Shown: positions 36,132 to 44,812 of the stretch, in pieces
Numbering within the stretch: position 1 is the first letter of the stretch
Layout of the letters: the number at the start of each line of letters is the position of its first letter
NCBI GenBank assembly: GCA_947482665.1
Contig: CANKJK010000002.1
Span: forward strand, 291,656-355,655
Length of the DNA: 64,000 nucleotides
Origin: Acidobacteriota bacterium
GTDB lineage: Bacteria; Acidobacteriota; Vicinamibacteria; Vicinamibacterales; UBA2999
Direction: 5' to 3'
Notes under the pieces: model-generated
Database searches by the model: none
The model's input: only the letters and a program-made list of their open reading frames with translations
What the model was told of the DNA's origin: nothing
Position numbers and translations under genes: made by a program

Positions 36132-37043
36132 CTATCTGAGGGGGACACTCACCGTGCCCGCCCCGACCAGGCGACCAAAGCGGACGTCCGTCAGCAGGAC
36201 CTGACGCCCGGCGGGTGCCTCGACAATCTGGAATCGCGGAAATCGGGACCACACCAGGATGTCGCGCACCTCACGGACGGCCAGCGCCTCGCGCACGGCC
36301 GGGTCGCCGGGCGGTAGCGTGTCTTCCCTGCCGGTCAGCGTGAGGGTGTTGCTCAGCACCGAATACCGGCCCGTGTCATAGCCGTCGCCGGTATCCACGA
36401 TGACCTGCTTGTGGAACGGCGTGGCCAGCCACGGCCCCACCATGAGCGCGCGCGGCGCGCGGCCTGCCTGCGCCGTCCACATGGCCAGCACCCGTGCCCG
36501 GGCGAGATGCGCCACCTGCACCAGACTCGCCACGTAGACCACCGCCACGAGCAGGCCCACGAGCGCCGGACGGCCCGTCCCCCGCTTCCGCGCCAGCCAC
36601 CACCCACCGCCCACGAACAGATAGAGCCAGGGGTCGACGATAAACAGCGTGTCTCCGTAGAACCACTGCCCCGACCACGGCATCAGCAGGCGGACACCGT
36701 AGTTGTTCAGATAGTCCATGCCGACATGGAGCAGCACGCCGACGTAGGCGAAGAGCAGCAGCCAGCCCGCGCGGGCCGGGGGCTCGTCCGCACCGGGCGG
36801 CCGACGCCGGTCCCAGGCCAGCATCGCCAGGGTCAGCAGGATGGGCAGCAGCACCTGGGCCGGCACACCGTGCGTCCAGCCGCGGCGGAACGCCACGGAC
36901 GACACGGGCGTGAGGAACACCGCCACGTCGATATCCGGCAGGTTGGACGCGAGCGCGAGGGTCAGCAGACCGAACCGGGTCTTGCGTTTCAGCCCCGTCT
37001 CACCAAGGGCGGCGCCGACCAGCGTGTGGCAGAGGTTATCCAT
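36132..37043 (-). CDS. DUF457 / YdjM-like membrane protein (LexA-regulated hydrolase family)
   Basis: A 303-aa protein starting MDNLCHTLVGAALGETGL with SNLPDIDV near residue 35, the His and Asp pattern of the YdjM/DUF457 family of membrane-bound metal-dependent hydrolases. Four or five membrane helices lie between 45 and 190, followed by a soluble C-terminal domain. The substrate is unknown. CACAAT ends 8 nt before the ATG. It diverges from gatC. Confidence 0.8.
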   Translation of the reverse strand: MDNLCHTLVGAALGETGLKRKTRFGLLTLALASNLPDIDVAVFLTPVSSVAFRRGWTHGVPAQVLLPILLTLAMLAWDRRRPPGADEPPARAGWLLLFAYVGVLLHVGMDYLNNYGVRLLMPWSGQWFYGDTLFIVDPWLYLFVGGGWWLARKRGTGRPALVGLLVAVVYVASLVQVAHLARARVLAMWTAQAGRAPRALMVGPWLATPFHKQVIVDTGDGYDTGRYSVLSNTLTLTGREDTLPPGDPAVREALAVREVRDILVWSRFPRFQIVEAPAGRQVLLTDVRFGRLVGAGTVSVPLR

Positions 37044-37101
37044 CCCGGGCTATTGTGCCGCGCCCGGCCCGGGATCCGGCGCAGGCGGGGCGCGGGACTG
37101 A

Positions 37102-37107
37102 TACGAT
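37102..37107 (+). promoter_or_regulatory. Extended -10 box of gatC-gatA
   Basis: TGA-TACGAT ends 9 nt before ATG 37117, leaving about a 3-nt leader and no ribosome site. Confidence 0.5.
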
Positions 37108-37116
37108 CACCGCCGC

Positions 37117-37413
37117 ATGTCCTCACTGAGCCTGGAAGACGTCGAGCGCATTGCCGCGCTGGCGCGCCTCGAGCTGACCGCTGACGAAAAGCACCTCTTC
37201 GTGCGGCAGCTGACCGACATCCTGACCTACGCCGAACAGGTGCAGCGCATCGACACCAGTGGCATCGCCGCGACGGCGCACGTGCACCCGGACCAGCGCG
37301 TGGAGCGCGAGGACGAGCCGAGGCCCTCGCTCGGTGTCGCAGCCGCGCTCGCCAACGCGCCGGATGCCGACGCCGACGCCGGACTCTTCAAGGTTCCGCG
37401 GGTGATCGGATGA
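37117..37413 (+). CDS. gatC: Asp-tRNA(Asn)/Glu-tRNA(Gln) amidotransferase subunit C
   Basis: A 98-aa subunit that wraps around GatA and GatB and stabilises the GatCAB amidotransferase. Signatures: [21 protein letters not shown] near the start, then [20 protein letters not shown], and a C-terminal LFKVPRVIG. It overlaps gatA as ATGA. It implies indirect routes for Gln-tRNA or Asn-tRNA in this organism. Confidence 0.95.
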   Translation: MSSLSLEDVERIAALARLELTADEKHLFVRQLTDILTYAEQVQRIDTSGIAATAHVHPDQRVEREDEPRPSLGVAAALANAPDADADAGLFKVPRVIG

Positions 37414-38873
37414 GCACGCTGCCACACACCGCGCGCGCCATCCGCGACGCCGTCGCGGCCGGCGAGGTCACCGCCGTCGAGGTCTGCCAGGCCCATCTGG
37501 ACCGCGTCGTGGCCACGAACCCCTCGCTCAACGCCTTCAACACCGTCTGCGCCGAACGGGCGCTGGCTGCGGCCGCGGCGGTGGACGCCCGCCGCGCGGC
37601 CGGCGACGTGTTGGGCCCACTGGCCGGTGTGCCCGTGGCGATCAAGGACAACCTCTGCACGAATGGCCTGCGCACCACGGCCTCCTCGAAGATCCTCGAC
37701 ACGTTCGTGCCGCCGTACGACGCCACCGTGACGGCCCGCCTCGAAGCGGCCGGCGCCATCGTGGTCGGCAAGACCAACTGCGATGAGTTCGCGATGGGTT
37801 CCTCCAACGAGAACTCCGCCTTCGGCCCGGTCAAGAATCCCTGGGCGCTCGATCGCACGCCAGGCGGGTCGAGTGGCGGCTCGGCCGCGGCGGTCGCGGC
37901 CGGCTGCGCACCGATTGCGCTCGGCTCGGATACGGGCGGCTCCATCCGGCAGCCGGCATCCTTCTGTGGCATCGTCGGCCTCAAGCCCACCTACGGCCGG
38001 GTCTCGCGGTACGGGCTCCTCGCATTCGCATCCTCGCTCGACCAGGTCGGCCCGATGACGCGGACAGCCGCCGACGCCGCGCTGACGATGAACGTCATCG
38101 CGGGCTATGACCGCGCGGATGCCACCTCGTCCGCCTCGGCCGTGCCGGATTTCACCGCGGCGCTCACCGGCGACGTCAAAGGGCTGCGCGTGGGCGTGCC
38201 CCGGGCCTTTGTCTCCAACGGTGTGGACGCACCGGTGCTGGAGGCGTTTGACCGCGCGATTGCCACGCTGAAGGACGCCGGCGCCACGGTCGTCGACGTC
38301 GAGTTGCCCAACGCGCCTTCGGGCATTCCCGTCTACTACCTGGTCTGCACGGCCGAGGCGAGCTCGAACCTCGCCCGCTATGACGCCGTCCGCTACGGGC
38401 ACCGCACGACGCTCGCGCCGGGCGACACGCTGCAGACCATGTATGAGCGGTCGCGCGACGAAGGCTTCGGCCCCGAGGTCAAGCGCCGCATCATGCTCGG
38501 CACGTACGTGTTGAGCGCGGGCTACTACGACGCCTACTACCTCAAGGCCCAGCAGGTGCGGACACTCCTGCGGCGCGACTACGACGAGGCGTTCCGCTCG
38601 GTCGATGTCGTGGCCATGCCGACCAGCCCGACGCCGCCCTTCACGCTGGGCGAGAAGACCGACGACCCGCTGCAGATGTATCTCACCGACATCTTTACGG
38701 TGAGCGCGAATCTGGTCGGGCTGCCGGCCATCAGTATCCCGTGCGGCTTCGACGCGCACCGTCTCCCGATCGGACTCCAGCTCACGGGCCGGATGTTCGA
38801 CGAGGCCACGCTGCTCCGTGCGGCCGATGCGTACGAGCGGGCCACACAGTGGCCGACGCTGGCCAGCGTCTAG
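37410..38873 (+). CDS. gatA: Asp-tRNA(Asn)/Glu-tRNA(Gln) amidotransferase subunit A
   Basis: A 487-aa amidase-signature enzyme that releases ammonia from Gln for transamidation of misacylated tRNA. The catalytic Lys is in VAIKDNLC (about 78) and the Ser pair in [16 protein letters not shown] (about 150-160) with TGGSIRQPA (about 178). Length is typical (about 480). gatB is not in the window; here gatA is followed by an oppositely oriented surE. Confidence 0.97.
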   Translation: MSTLPHTARAIRDAVAAGEVTAVEVCQAHLDRVVATNPSLNAFNTVCAERALAAAAAVDARRAAGDVLGPLAGVPVAIKDNLCTNGLRTTASSKILDTFVPPYDATVTARLEAAGAIVVGKTNCDEFAMGSSNENSAFGPVKNPWALDRTPGGSSGGSAAAVAAGCAPIALGSDTGGSIRQPASFCGIVGLKPTYGRVSRYGLLAFASSLDQVGPMTRTAADAALTMNVIAGYDRADATSSASAVPDFTAALTGDVKGLRVGVPRAFVSNGVDAPVLEAFDRAIATLKDAGATVVDVELPNAPSGIPVYYLVCTAEASSNLARYDAVRYGHRTTLAPGDTLQTMYERSRDEGFGPEVKRRIMLGTYVLSAGYYDAYYLKAQQVRTLLRRDYDEAFRSVDVVAMPTSPTPPFTLGEKTDDPLQMYLTDIFTVSANLVGLPAISIPCGFDAHRLPIGLQLTGRMFDEATLLRAADAYERATQWPTLASV

Positions 38874-38879
38874 GACGGC

Positions 38880-39716
38880 TTACCTGAACGCATTCTGCAG
38901 GGCGTCGAAGGTCGCCTTGTCGAACTCGCCAACCTTATAGGGCGTGACGGCCACGTAGCCATTGGGCACGGCCCAGCTATCGGTGCCCTCGGCGTCCTGC
39001 GCGCCCTCGATGATGAGGTTCCAGTAGAAGGGCTTTCTGGTGCGCGGGCTGAGCTGCTCTTCATAGGTGTCCTGCACCCCGAGCGAGGAGCCCTGCGTCG
39101 TGAGCCGGATACCCTTGAAGGTCTGCATGGTGCCGGCCGGCACGTTCACCCCGAGAAAGACGCCCTTCGGCAGACCGCGCGCCTTCACGACGCGCGCAAT
39201 CTTCAGCGTCGCCTCGCCAGCCGCCCGGTAGGACGCCGCGTCCGTCGCGGCCTTGAAGGCGAGCGACGACGCGATGGCCGGGATGCCCATGGCCGCGGCC
39301 TCGCGCGCGCCGGCGACCGTCCCGGAGATATAGGCCGCCAACCCGGTGTTGACGCCGCTGTTGATGCCCGACACGACGAGGTCCGGTCGAGCGACGGCGA
39401 TCTTGTTGAGGGCGATGCGGACCGTGGTCGCAGGCGTGGCGGTCAGGCCGATGGCGGCCATGCCGTTCGGCAGCGTCACATCGGTCCGGTGGATCGGGTC
39501 AGCCGTCGTCAGCGCCGTGCCCTTCGCGCTCTGGTTCTCGGCGGGCGCGACAATCTGCACCTCACCCAGCGCGCGCAGGGCCTCGGCCGCCGCCAGCAGC
39601 CCCGGGGCCATGATCCCGTCGTCGTTGGTCAGCAGGATTCGGTACGGCGTCTGTGCACGGGGCCACGCACCCACCAGGCCGACCAGCGCCAGGACGAGCA
39701 GGACTCGCATCTTCAT
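38880..39716 (-). CDS. surE: SurE-family 5'/3'-nucleotidase with a signal peptide
   Basis: A 278-aa protein: a clear signal peptide (MKMRVLLVLALVGLVGAWPRA), then the SurE fold beginning RILLTNDDGIMAPGL, whose Asp-Asp pair binds metal. VSGINSGVN (about 125) and GTVAGAREAAAMGIPAIA (about 140-160) are further SurE signatures. SurE enzymes remove phosphate from nucleotides and are normally cytoplasmic, so this one appears exported. ATG 39716 is chosen because TACGCT ends 6 nt upstream and it gives the signal peptide. Confidence 0.88.
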   Translation of the reverse strand: MKMRVLLVLALVGLVGAWPRAQTPYRILLTNDDGIMAPGLLAAAEALRALGEVQIVAPAENQSAKGTALTTADPIHRTDVTLPNGMAAIGLTATPATTVRIALNKIAVARPDLVVSGINSGVNTGLAAYISGTVAGAREAAAMGIPAIASSLAFKAATDAASYRAAGEATLKIARVVKARGLPKGVFLGVNVPAGTMQTFKGIRLTTQGSSLGVQDTYEEQLSPRTRKPFYWNLIIEGAQDAEGTDSWAVPNGYVAVTPYKVGEFDKATFDALQNAFR

Positions 39717-39722
39717 GCGGGT

Positions 39723-39728
39723 AGCGTA
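39723..39728 (-). promoter_or_regulatory. -10 box of surE (leaderless type)
   Basis: Minus-strand TACGCT ends 6 nt before ATG 39716. It lies 19 bp from the oppositely directed box of the FAH-family gene. Confidence 0.6.
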
Positions 39729-39747
39729 GCCCAGGCGTGACGCCGTG

Positions 39748-39753
39748 TAGGCT
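39748..39753 (+). promoter_or_regulatory. -10 box of the FAH-family gene
   Basis: TAGGCT ends 7 nt before GTG 39761. The two divergent genes have start codons only 44 bp apart and no ribosome sites. Confidence 0.5.
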
Positions 39754-39760
39754 ATAGCGC

Positions 39761-40621
39761 GTGCGCTACGTATCCTTTCGAATCGGCGGCCGGACAAGCT
39801 ACGGGCTTCAACGACACACCAGCATCGTGGACCTGGGGGCGCGCCTCGGCGACCTGCTCCCGGACCTGCGCCGCTACCTCGTCGCGCTGGCCCATGGTTT
39901 CCAGGCACCGACGTTCCCGGAGTTGCTGGCGGACTACACGACCGAGGACATCGAGTTCCTGCCGGTGTGCCAGCCAGGCAAGATCCTCTGCGCGGGCGTC
40001 AACTACGTCGCGCATCGCGATGAGACGGGTCGCAGTGAAGTTCCCTACCCGACACTCTTCGGCCGCTACGCCGACACGCTGACGGGGCACGGCGCGCCCC
40101 TGATGCGCCCCCAGGTCTCCGACAAGCTCGACTTCGAGGGTGAGCTGGCCGTGGTGATCGGCAAGCCGGCCTGGCGGGTTCCACGCGAGAAGGCATGGGA
40201 CGTGATCGCCGGCTACACCTGTTTCAACGACGGCTCGGTCCGCGACTGGCAGCGGCACACCAGCCAGTTCCTGCCCGGGAAGAACTTCCCCCAGACCGCA
40301 CCGCTCGGCCCGGCCCTGGTCACGCCGGACGAGGTCGGGCCACTCGATGGCCTCGGCATCGAGACGCGGCTGAACGGACAGATCATGCAGGCGGCCAGGC
40401 TCGGCGACATGATCTTTCCGCCAGATGCCCTGATTGCCTACATCACCAGCTTCACGAAGCTCGAACCCGGCGATGTGATCGCGACGGGCACGCCCGGAGG
40501 CGTCGGCTTCACCCGCCAGCCGCCCCTCTTCATGAAGCCGGGGGACGTGATCGAGGTCCAGATTGACCGGGTCGGGCACCTCCGGAATACCGTCGCCGAC
40601 GAATCTGCCTCCGAGGGCTAG
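39761..40621 (+). CDS. Fumarylacetoacetate hydrolase (FAH) family enzyme
   Basis: A 286-aa member of the FAH superfamily. GKILCAGVNYVAHRDE (about 72), LDFEGELAVVIGKP (about 125) with the two metal-binding Glu, and YTCFNDGSVRDWQR (about 153) with the metal-binding Asp are all present; GDVIATGTPGGVGF (about 245) closes the core. Family members hydrolyse or decarboxylate beta-diketo acids or hydrate 2-oxo-dienoates; the exact substrate cannot be read from the sequence and no catabolic cluster surrounds it. Confidence 0.88.
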   Translation: MRYVSFRIGGRTSYGLQRHTSIVDLGARLGDLLPDLRRYLVALAHGFQAPTFPELLADYTTEDIEFLPVCQPGKILCAGVNYVAHRDETGRSEVPYPTLFGRYADTLTGHGAPLMRPQVSDKLDFEGELAVVIGKPAWRVPREKAWDVIAGYTCFNDGSVRDWQRHTSQFLPGKNFPQTAPLGPALVTPDEVGPLDGLGIETRLNGQIMQAARLGDMIFPPDALIAYITSFTKLEPGDVIATGTPGGVGFTRQPPLFMKPGDVIEVQIDRVGHLRNTVADESASEG

Positions 40622-40677
40622 GCACCGCCGAGCCGGCGAAAAGCTGGCCTTCAGTTTGCAATTAGACGTGTCGTCAC

Positions 40678-41763
40678 ATGACCGACACGACCAGCCGCAT
40701 GCACGGCACTCGGCGAGCGCGGCTCCTCGCCACCGCGCTCGCCACCCTGGCCCTCCCCTTCGCAGGTCCCGCGGTGGCCCAGAACCGGACCACCGAGGCA
40801 CAACCGGCCGAGGTGAGCGTGCGAGCGTTCGGCGACCTGGGCCTGGTCAGGACCAGCGGGGAGGGTGCGTCGTTTGCACTCGGCCAGCTCGATGCCTTCG
40901 TCACGGCCTCCCTGTCCGACCGCTTCAGTGTGCTGATTGAAACCGTGGCGGAAGCCAACGACGCCAACGAGGTGTCCACGGATGTGGAGCGAGCCATCGT
41001 CCGCTATGCCTTCAGCGACAAGTTTCGGGTCGGCGCAGGGCGGTTCCACACGACGATCGGCTTCTACAACACCGCCTATCACCATGGCGCCTGGTTCCAG
41101 ACGGCGGCCTCACGGCCCACGCTCTTCGCCTTTGAGGACGACCACGGCATCCTGCCGATCCATCAGGTGGGACTGATGCTCGACGGGCGGATTCCGTCGA
41201 GGGGACTCGGGCTCCGTTGGTTCGCCGAAGTGGGCAACGGCCGGCCTCCGGCCGGTGGCGGCGAGATTCAGAACATGCATGATGCGGACGCTCGGAAGTC
41301 CGTCGTCCTGGCCATCTCCAGCCAGCCGGATCGTGTGCAAGGCCTCACGGTTGGCGCATCCTTCTACCACGACCGGTCCCAGCACACGCCGGCGACGACG
41401 GTCGACGAGAACATCGTGACGGCCCATGCCGTCGTGTTGCGGCAGGACTTCGAGTGGCTCACGGAGGTCGCACGGATCGCGCACGGCGTGACCGGCGGCG
41501 GTACGACAGCTGTGACCTACGGGGGCTATACGCAGCTCGCCCGGCGGGTGGGGCCGGTGAAGCCCTACCTCCGCATCGAGGGCTTCAACGCGGGCACGGG
41601 CGACCCGCTCTTTGACACGCTCCCAGACGGCCGCACATTCCTGGTCGGCGTCAGGCGCGAACTCGCGCCAGCAGCCTCAGTGAAGTTCGAGGTCACGTCA
41701 CACCGGGAGGGCGCGGGGCCGTGGACCCCTGGAGCCAAAGCGCAGGTGGCCTTTGCCTTCTGA
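40678..41763 (+). CDS. Outer-membrane porin-like protein
   Basis: A 361-aa protein with a basic N terminus and signal peptide (about 1-35, ending AVAQ), followed by a beta-barrel-like sequence and a terminal Phe (AQVAFAF), the usual C-terminal signal for barrel insertion. It resembles OprP/DcaP-style barrels only loosely. The next gene, PstS-like, overlaps its end by 11 nt, so both are translated together and probably work together, for instance in anion uptake or sensing. Confidence 0.7.
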   Translation: MTDTTSRMHGTRRARLLATALATLALPFAGPAVAQNRTTEAQPAEVSVRAFGDLGLVRTSGEGASFALGQLDAFVTASLSDRFSVLIETVAEANDANEVSTDVERAIVRYAFSDKFRVGAGRFHTTIGFYNTAYHHGAWFQTAASRPTLFAFEDDHGILPIHQVGLMLDGRIPSRGLGLRWFAEVGNGRPPAGGGEIQNMHDADARKSVVLAISSQPDRVQGLTVGASFYHDRSQHTPATTVDENIVTAHAVVLRQDFEWLTEVARIAHGVTGGGTTAVTYGGYTQLARRVGPVKPYLRIEGFNAGTGDPLFDTLPDGRTFLVGVRRELAPAASVKFEVTSHREGAGPWTPGAKAQVAFAF

Positions 41764-42259
41764 CGCACGCACGCGGCGCACGTGGCTGGCCATGACGGCG
41801 CTCGCACTCGCGCTCTGGGCTACCCCATGGTGGAGTGCCCTGGCCGCGGATGGAGGCACGGCCATTGCGGTGGTCGTGAATCGCGCCAACCCCGTGGACA
41901 ACCTCACGCTGACGCAACTGCGCGACCTGCTGACGGCCAAGACCGCGACGTGGCCGACGGGCAAGCGCGTGGTCATTGTGCTCACCGACGAGGGCGACTC
42001 CCGCACAGCCGTTCTCAAGATCTGCTGCCGGCAGGCGCCGCAGGACTACGACACCGCCATGCTCCGCGCGGTCTTTACGGGTGATCTTCCGGCGGCTCCG
42101 CGCCACCTGAACACCGGGGAGGCCGTCAGCAAGTTTGTGTTCAACGTCGCCGGGGGCATCGGCATTGTCCCCCTCGAACACATGACGGACATCGTGAAGA
42201 CCGTGCGCATCGCAGGACTGACGCCGGCGGACGCCGCCTATCCTCTCCGAACCCGATAG
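41753..42259 (+). CDS. Short PstS-like phosphate-binding periplasmic protein
   Basis: A 168-aa protein with a signal peptide (about 1-32) and one lobe-like alpha/beta domain. AIAVVVNRANPVDNLTLTQLRDLLTAK and the Gly-rich VAGGIGIVPLEH match the short, single-domain phosphate ABC substrate-binding-like proteins, about half the length of true PstS. The TTG start at 41753 is inferred because it includes the basic residues needed before the signal helix; ATG 41792 is the alternative. No ABC permease or ATPase is nearby, so a sensing role with the downstream kinase is more likely than transport. Confidence 0.7.
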   Translation: MPSDARTRRTWLAMTALALALWATPWWSALAADGGTAIAVVVNRANPVDNLTLTQLRDLLTAKTATWPTGKRVVIVLTDEGDSRTAVLKICCRQAPQDYDTAMLRAVFTGDLPAAPRHLNTGEAVSKFVFNVAGGIGIVPLEHMTDIVKTVRIAGLTPADAAYPLRTR

Positions 42260-42341
42260 CGAACACCGGCCGGGCCGGACGGTTTCCCGTCACACGCGAC
42301 CATTTACCGACACTGCCGCGCGGGAGCCCCCGCGGAATTCG

Positions 42342-44687
42342 ATGTTTTTTTGGGGACTTCCCCACTTGGCCCGGCTCGATCGGCACTGGAGAGTCTCTTG
42401 CCTCACTGGTTCTCCAGACCTGTCATCTGTGCTCAGAGCCCACATTCACGCCCTCACGCACCTGGCCGAACGCAATCTAAAAGGCCACGGCACCCGCATC
42501 GCCCTCTGGGGCGTGGCGGTGACCGCGCTGGTCGGCGCGGTCTTCGCGGTGGGCAACTTCCGGCAGACGGACCGTCGGGCAGAGAACCTCTACACGGAGC
42601 TGGCCTACAGTCTCGAAACCATCAGCCGCCTCGAGTACCAGACCCAGGAAGCGCGCCGCTTCGTGCTCTACGCCCTGACAACCCAGGACCCGAACCAGCA
42701 ACTGGCCGACGTGGACCGGGCCAGGGCCGCGGATACCGCTGCGGCCGCGCTGCTCGATGATGCCGAGCGCCGGAGCGCGCCGGCCGTGGCCGATGCCGTG
42801 CAGCGGCTGCTGCGTGACTGGGCGAGCTACCTGAACGCACGCGACGAAGTCATCTCACTGGTCCTGGAAGGCAACGCCACTGAGGCCGTTGCGCTGGACC
42901 GAACGGCCGAGGAACAGTTTTCCAAGGTCCGGTTCGACCTCGATGCGTTGCAGATGCGCTTCAATGAGCAGTCGCACGCCTCCCTGACGGAACTGCGCGC
43001 ATCCTCGCAGCGCGCGCTCTACCAGCTCCTCGGCGTCCTCGCCCTCAGCCAGCTGCTCGCGCTGGTCTCCTACCGGCAGTCCCAGAAGCTGCGGGTCATG
43101 GATGAACTGCGCGCCGCCAAGGCCGCGGCCGAGGCAGGCGCACTGGCCAAGTCGACGTTTCTGGCCAACATGAGTCACGAGATCCGGACACCGCTCAACG
43201 CCGTCATCGGCATGACCTCCCTGCTGAATGACACGCCGCTGACCATCGATCAACGCGAGTACGCCGACACGATCACGCACTCCAGCGAGGCGCTGCTCGC
43301 CGTAATCAATGGCATCCTCGACTACTCGAAAATCGAAGCCGGCAAGCTCGATATCGAAAGTGCGCCATTCGACGTCCGGGAACTCGTCTCCCAGTCCGTT
43401 GACATCGTCGCGCAGACGGCCGCCTCCAAGAACCTGGAACTGATGTGGCACGCGGGCGCTGACGTGCCCTCCGCCATCACTGGCGACCTCACGCGGACGC
43501 GCCAGATCCTCATCAATCTGCTCAGTAACGCCGTCAAGTTCACGCCGGCTGGCGAGGTGGTCGTCGAGGTGCGCCGCCTCGTGGACGACGGCACGGACGT
43601 GCTGGTGTTCTCCGTCAGAGACACCGGCATCGGCATTCCACCCGAGGCCCAGGCGCGACTGTTCCAGTCCTTCTCGCAGGTGGATGCCTCCACGACACGC
43701 CGGTTCGGCGGCACGGGACTGGGACTCGCCATCAGCCGGCGCCTCGCCGAACTGATGGAGGGCCGGATGTGGCTGACCAGCGCCGAAGGCGAGGGCTCGA
43801 CCTTCGCCTTCACGATACCCGCGCGGCCCGCCCACGCCGTGGTTCGCGAACCATCAGACCACCGGACTCACCTGCGTGGCCGGCAGGTGCTGATCGTCGA
43901 GGACAACGCCACGAATGCCCGCATCCTCACGAGCGAGCTCGACGCGCTGGGCGTGAAGGCCACCACCTGTCTAAGCGGTCCGGCCGCGCTGACGCTGCTC
44001 GTCAACGCGGAGATCACGCCCGATCTGATTCTGGTCGACATGCAGATGCCGGGCATGAACGGCCTCGACTTCGCGCATGCGGCGCGCCAGCATCTGGCCT
44101 CGGTTCCCCCGATGGTGCTCCTGTCGTCCGCCTCCACACGATCTCGGGCGGATACGGAGGCGGCAGGCTTCGTCGCGGCGCTGACCAAGCCCGTGCGACC
44201 CGCCCGGCTGGCGCAAGTGCTCACCGCCGCGCTTCAACTCCGCAGTGGTGAGGCCGAGGGCACGGCACGCGCCGAGCCGGCGGACGCGGCGCCCGCGCAA
44301 GCGGCACAACCGCTCCGGGTACTGCTGGCCGATGACGTTGCCGTGAATCAGAAGGTGGCGCTCCTCCTCCTGGCACGGATTGGCTATACAGCCGACGTTG
44401 TCTCAAACGGCCGCGAAGTACTCGAGGCGCTGGCGGAGAAGGAATATGACGTGGTGTTTCTCGACGTCGAGATGCCGGAGATGGACGGTCTCGAAGCGGC
44501 GCGCCGCATTGTGGCCACCTACGGTGAAGCGCGACCGCACCTGGTCGCCCTCACGGCTCACGCCATGAGCGAACACCGGACGGCCTGTCTTGAGGCCGGC
44601 ATGGATGACTTCCTGACAAAACCGCTGCGGCCCGCGGAGCTTCATGCCGCGATCGGCCGGGCCGAGGCGCTCCGCCAAGCGGCCTGA
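42342..44687 (+). CDS. Hybrid sensor histidine kinase with two receiver domains
   Basis: A 781-aa membrane kinase. A first membrane helix (about 50-70), a periplasmic four-helix-bundle-like region (about 75-225) and a second helix (about 228-245) precede HisKA with FLANMSHEIRTPLN (His about 279) and HATPase_c with DTGIGIP and GGTGLGLAIS. Two REC domains follow: the first near 510-630 (LIVEDNATNAR, LVDMQMPGMNG), the second near 660-775 (LLADDVAVNQK, FLDVEMPEMDG). No HPt domain is present. The start is uncertain: ATG 42342 or GTG 42429. Gene order suggests it senses through the porin and PstS-like proteins. Confidence 0.9.
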   Translation: MFFWGLPHLARLDRHWRVSCLTGSPDLSSVLRAHIHALTHLAERNLKGHGTRIALWGVAVTALVGAVFAVGNFRQTDRRAENLYTELAYSLETISRLEYQTQEARRFVLYALTTQDPNQQLADVDRARAADTAAAALLDDAERRSAPAVADAVQRLLRDWASYLNARDEVISLVLEGNATEAVALDRTAEEQFSKVRFDLDALQMRFNEQSHASLTELRASSQRALYQLLGVLALSQLLALVSYRQSQKLRVMDELRAAKAAAEAGALAKSTFLANMSHEIRTPLNAVIGMTSLLNDTPLTIDQREYADTITHSSEALLAVINGILDYSKIEAGKLDIESAPFDVRELVSQSVDIVAQTAASKNLELMWHAGADVPSAITGDLTRTRQILINLLSNAVKFTPAGEVVVEVRRLVDDGTDVLVFSVRDTGIGIPPEAQARLFQSFSQVDASTTRRFGGTGLGLAISRRLAELMEGRMWLTSAEGEGSTFAFTIPARPAHAVVREPSDHRTHLRGRQVLIVEDNATNARILTSELDALGVKATTCLSGPAALTLLVNAEITPDLILVDMQMPGMNGLDFAHAARQHLASVPPMVLLSSASTRSRADTEAAGFVAALTKPVRPARLAQVLTAALQLRSGEAEGTARAEPADAAPAQAAQPLRVLLADDVAVNQKVALLLLARIGYTADVVSNGREVLEALAEKEYDVVFLDVEMPEMDGLEAARRIVATYGEARPHLVALTAHAMSEHRTACLEAGMDDFLTKPLRPAELHAAIGRAEALRQAA

Positions 44688-44746
44688 GCGTCGCTGCGCG
44701 ACAGAGCGAGACAAACCGCGGGTCGGCCACCCTGGCGAGTGCGCGG

Positions 44747-44752
44747 TACAAT
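44747..44752 (+). promoter_or_regulatory. -10 box of the DUF5916 gene
   Basis: TACAAT lies 60 nt before GTG 44813. Unlike most starts here this gives a true leader of roughly 54 nt containing a GAGG site close to the start codon. Confidence 0.5.
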
Positions 44753-44812
44753 TGTCTCTGCTCACACGGCAGGCGCAGTTCCTGGCGACCTTGCCTCCCG
44801 ATAGAGGAATCA

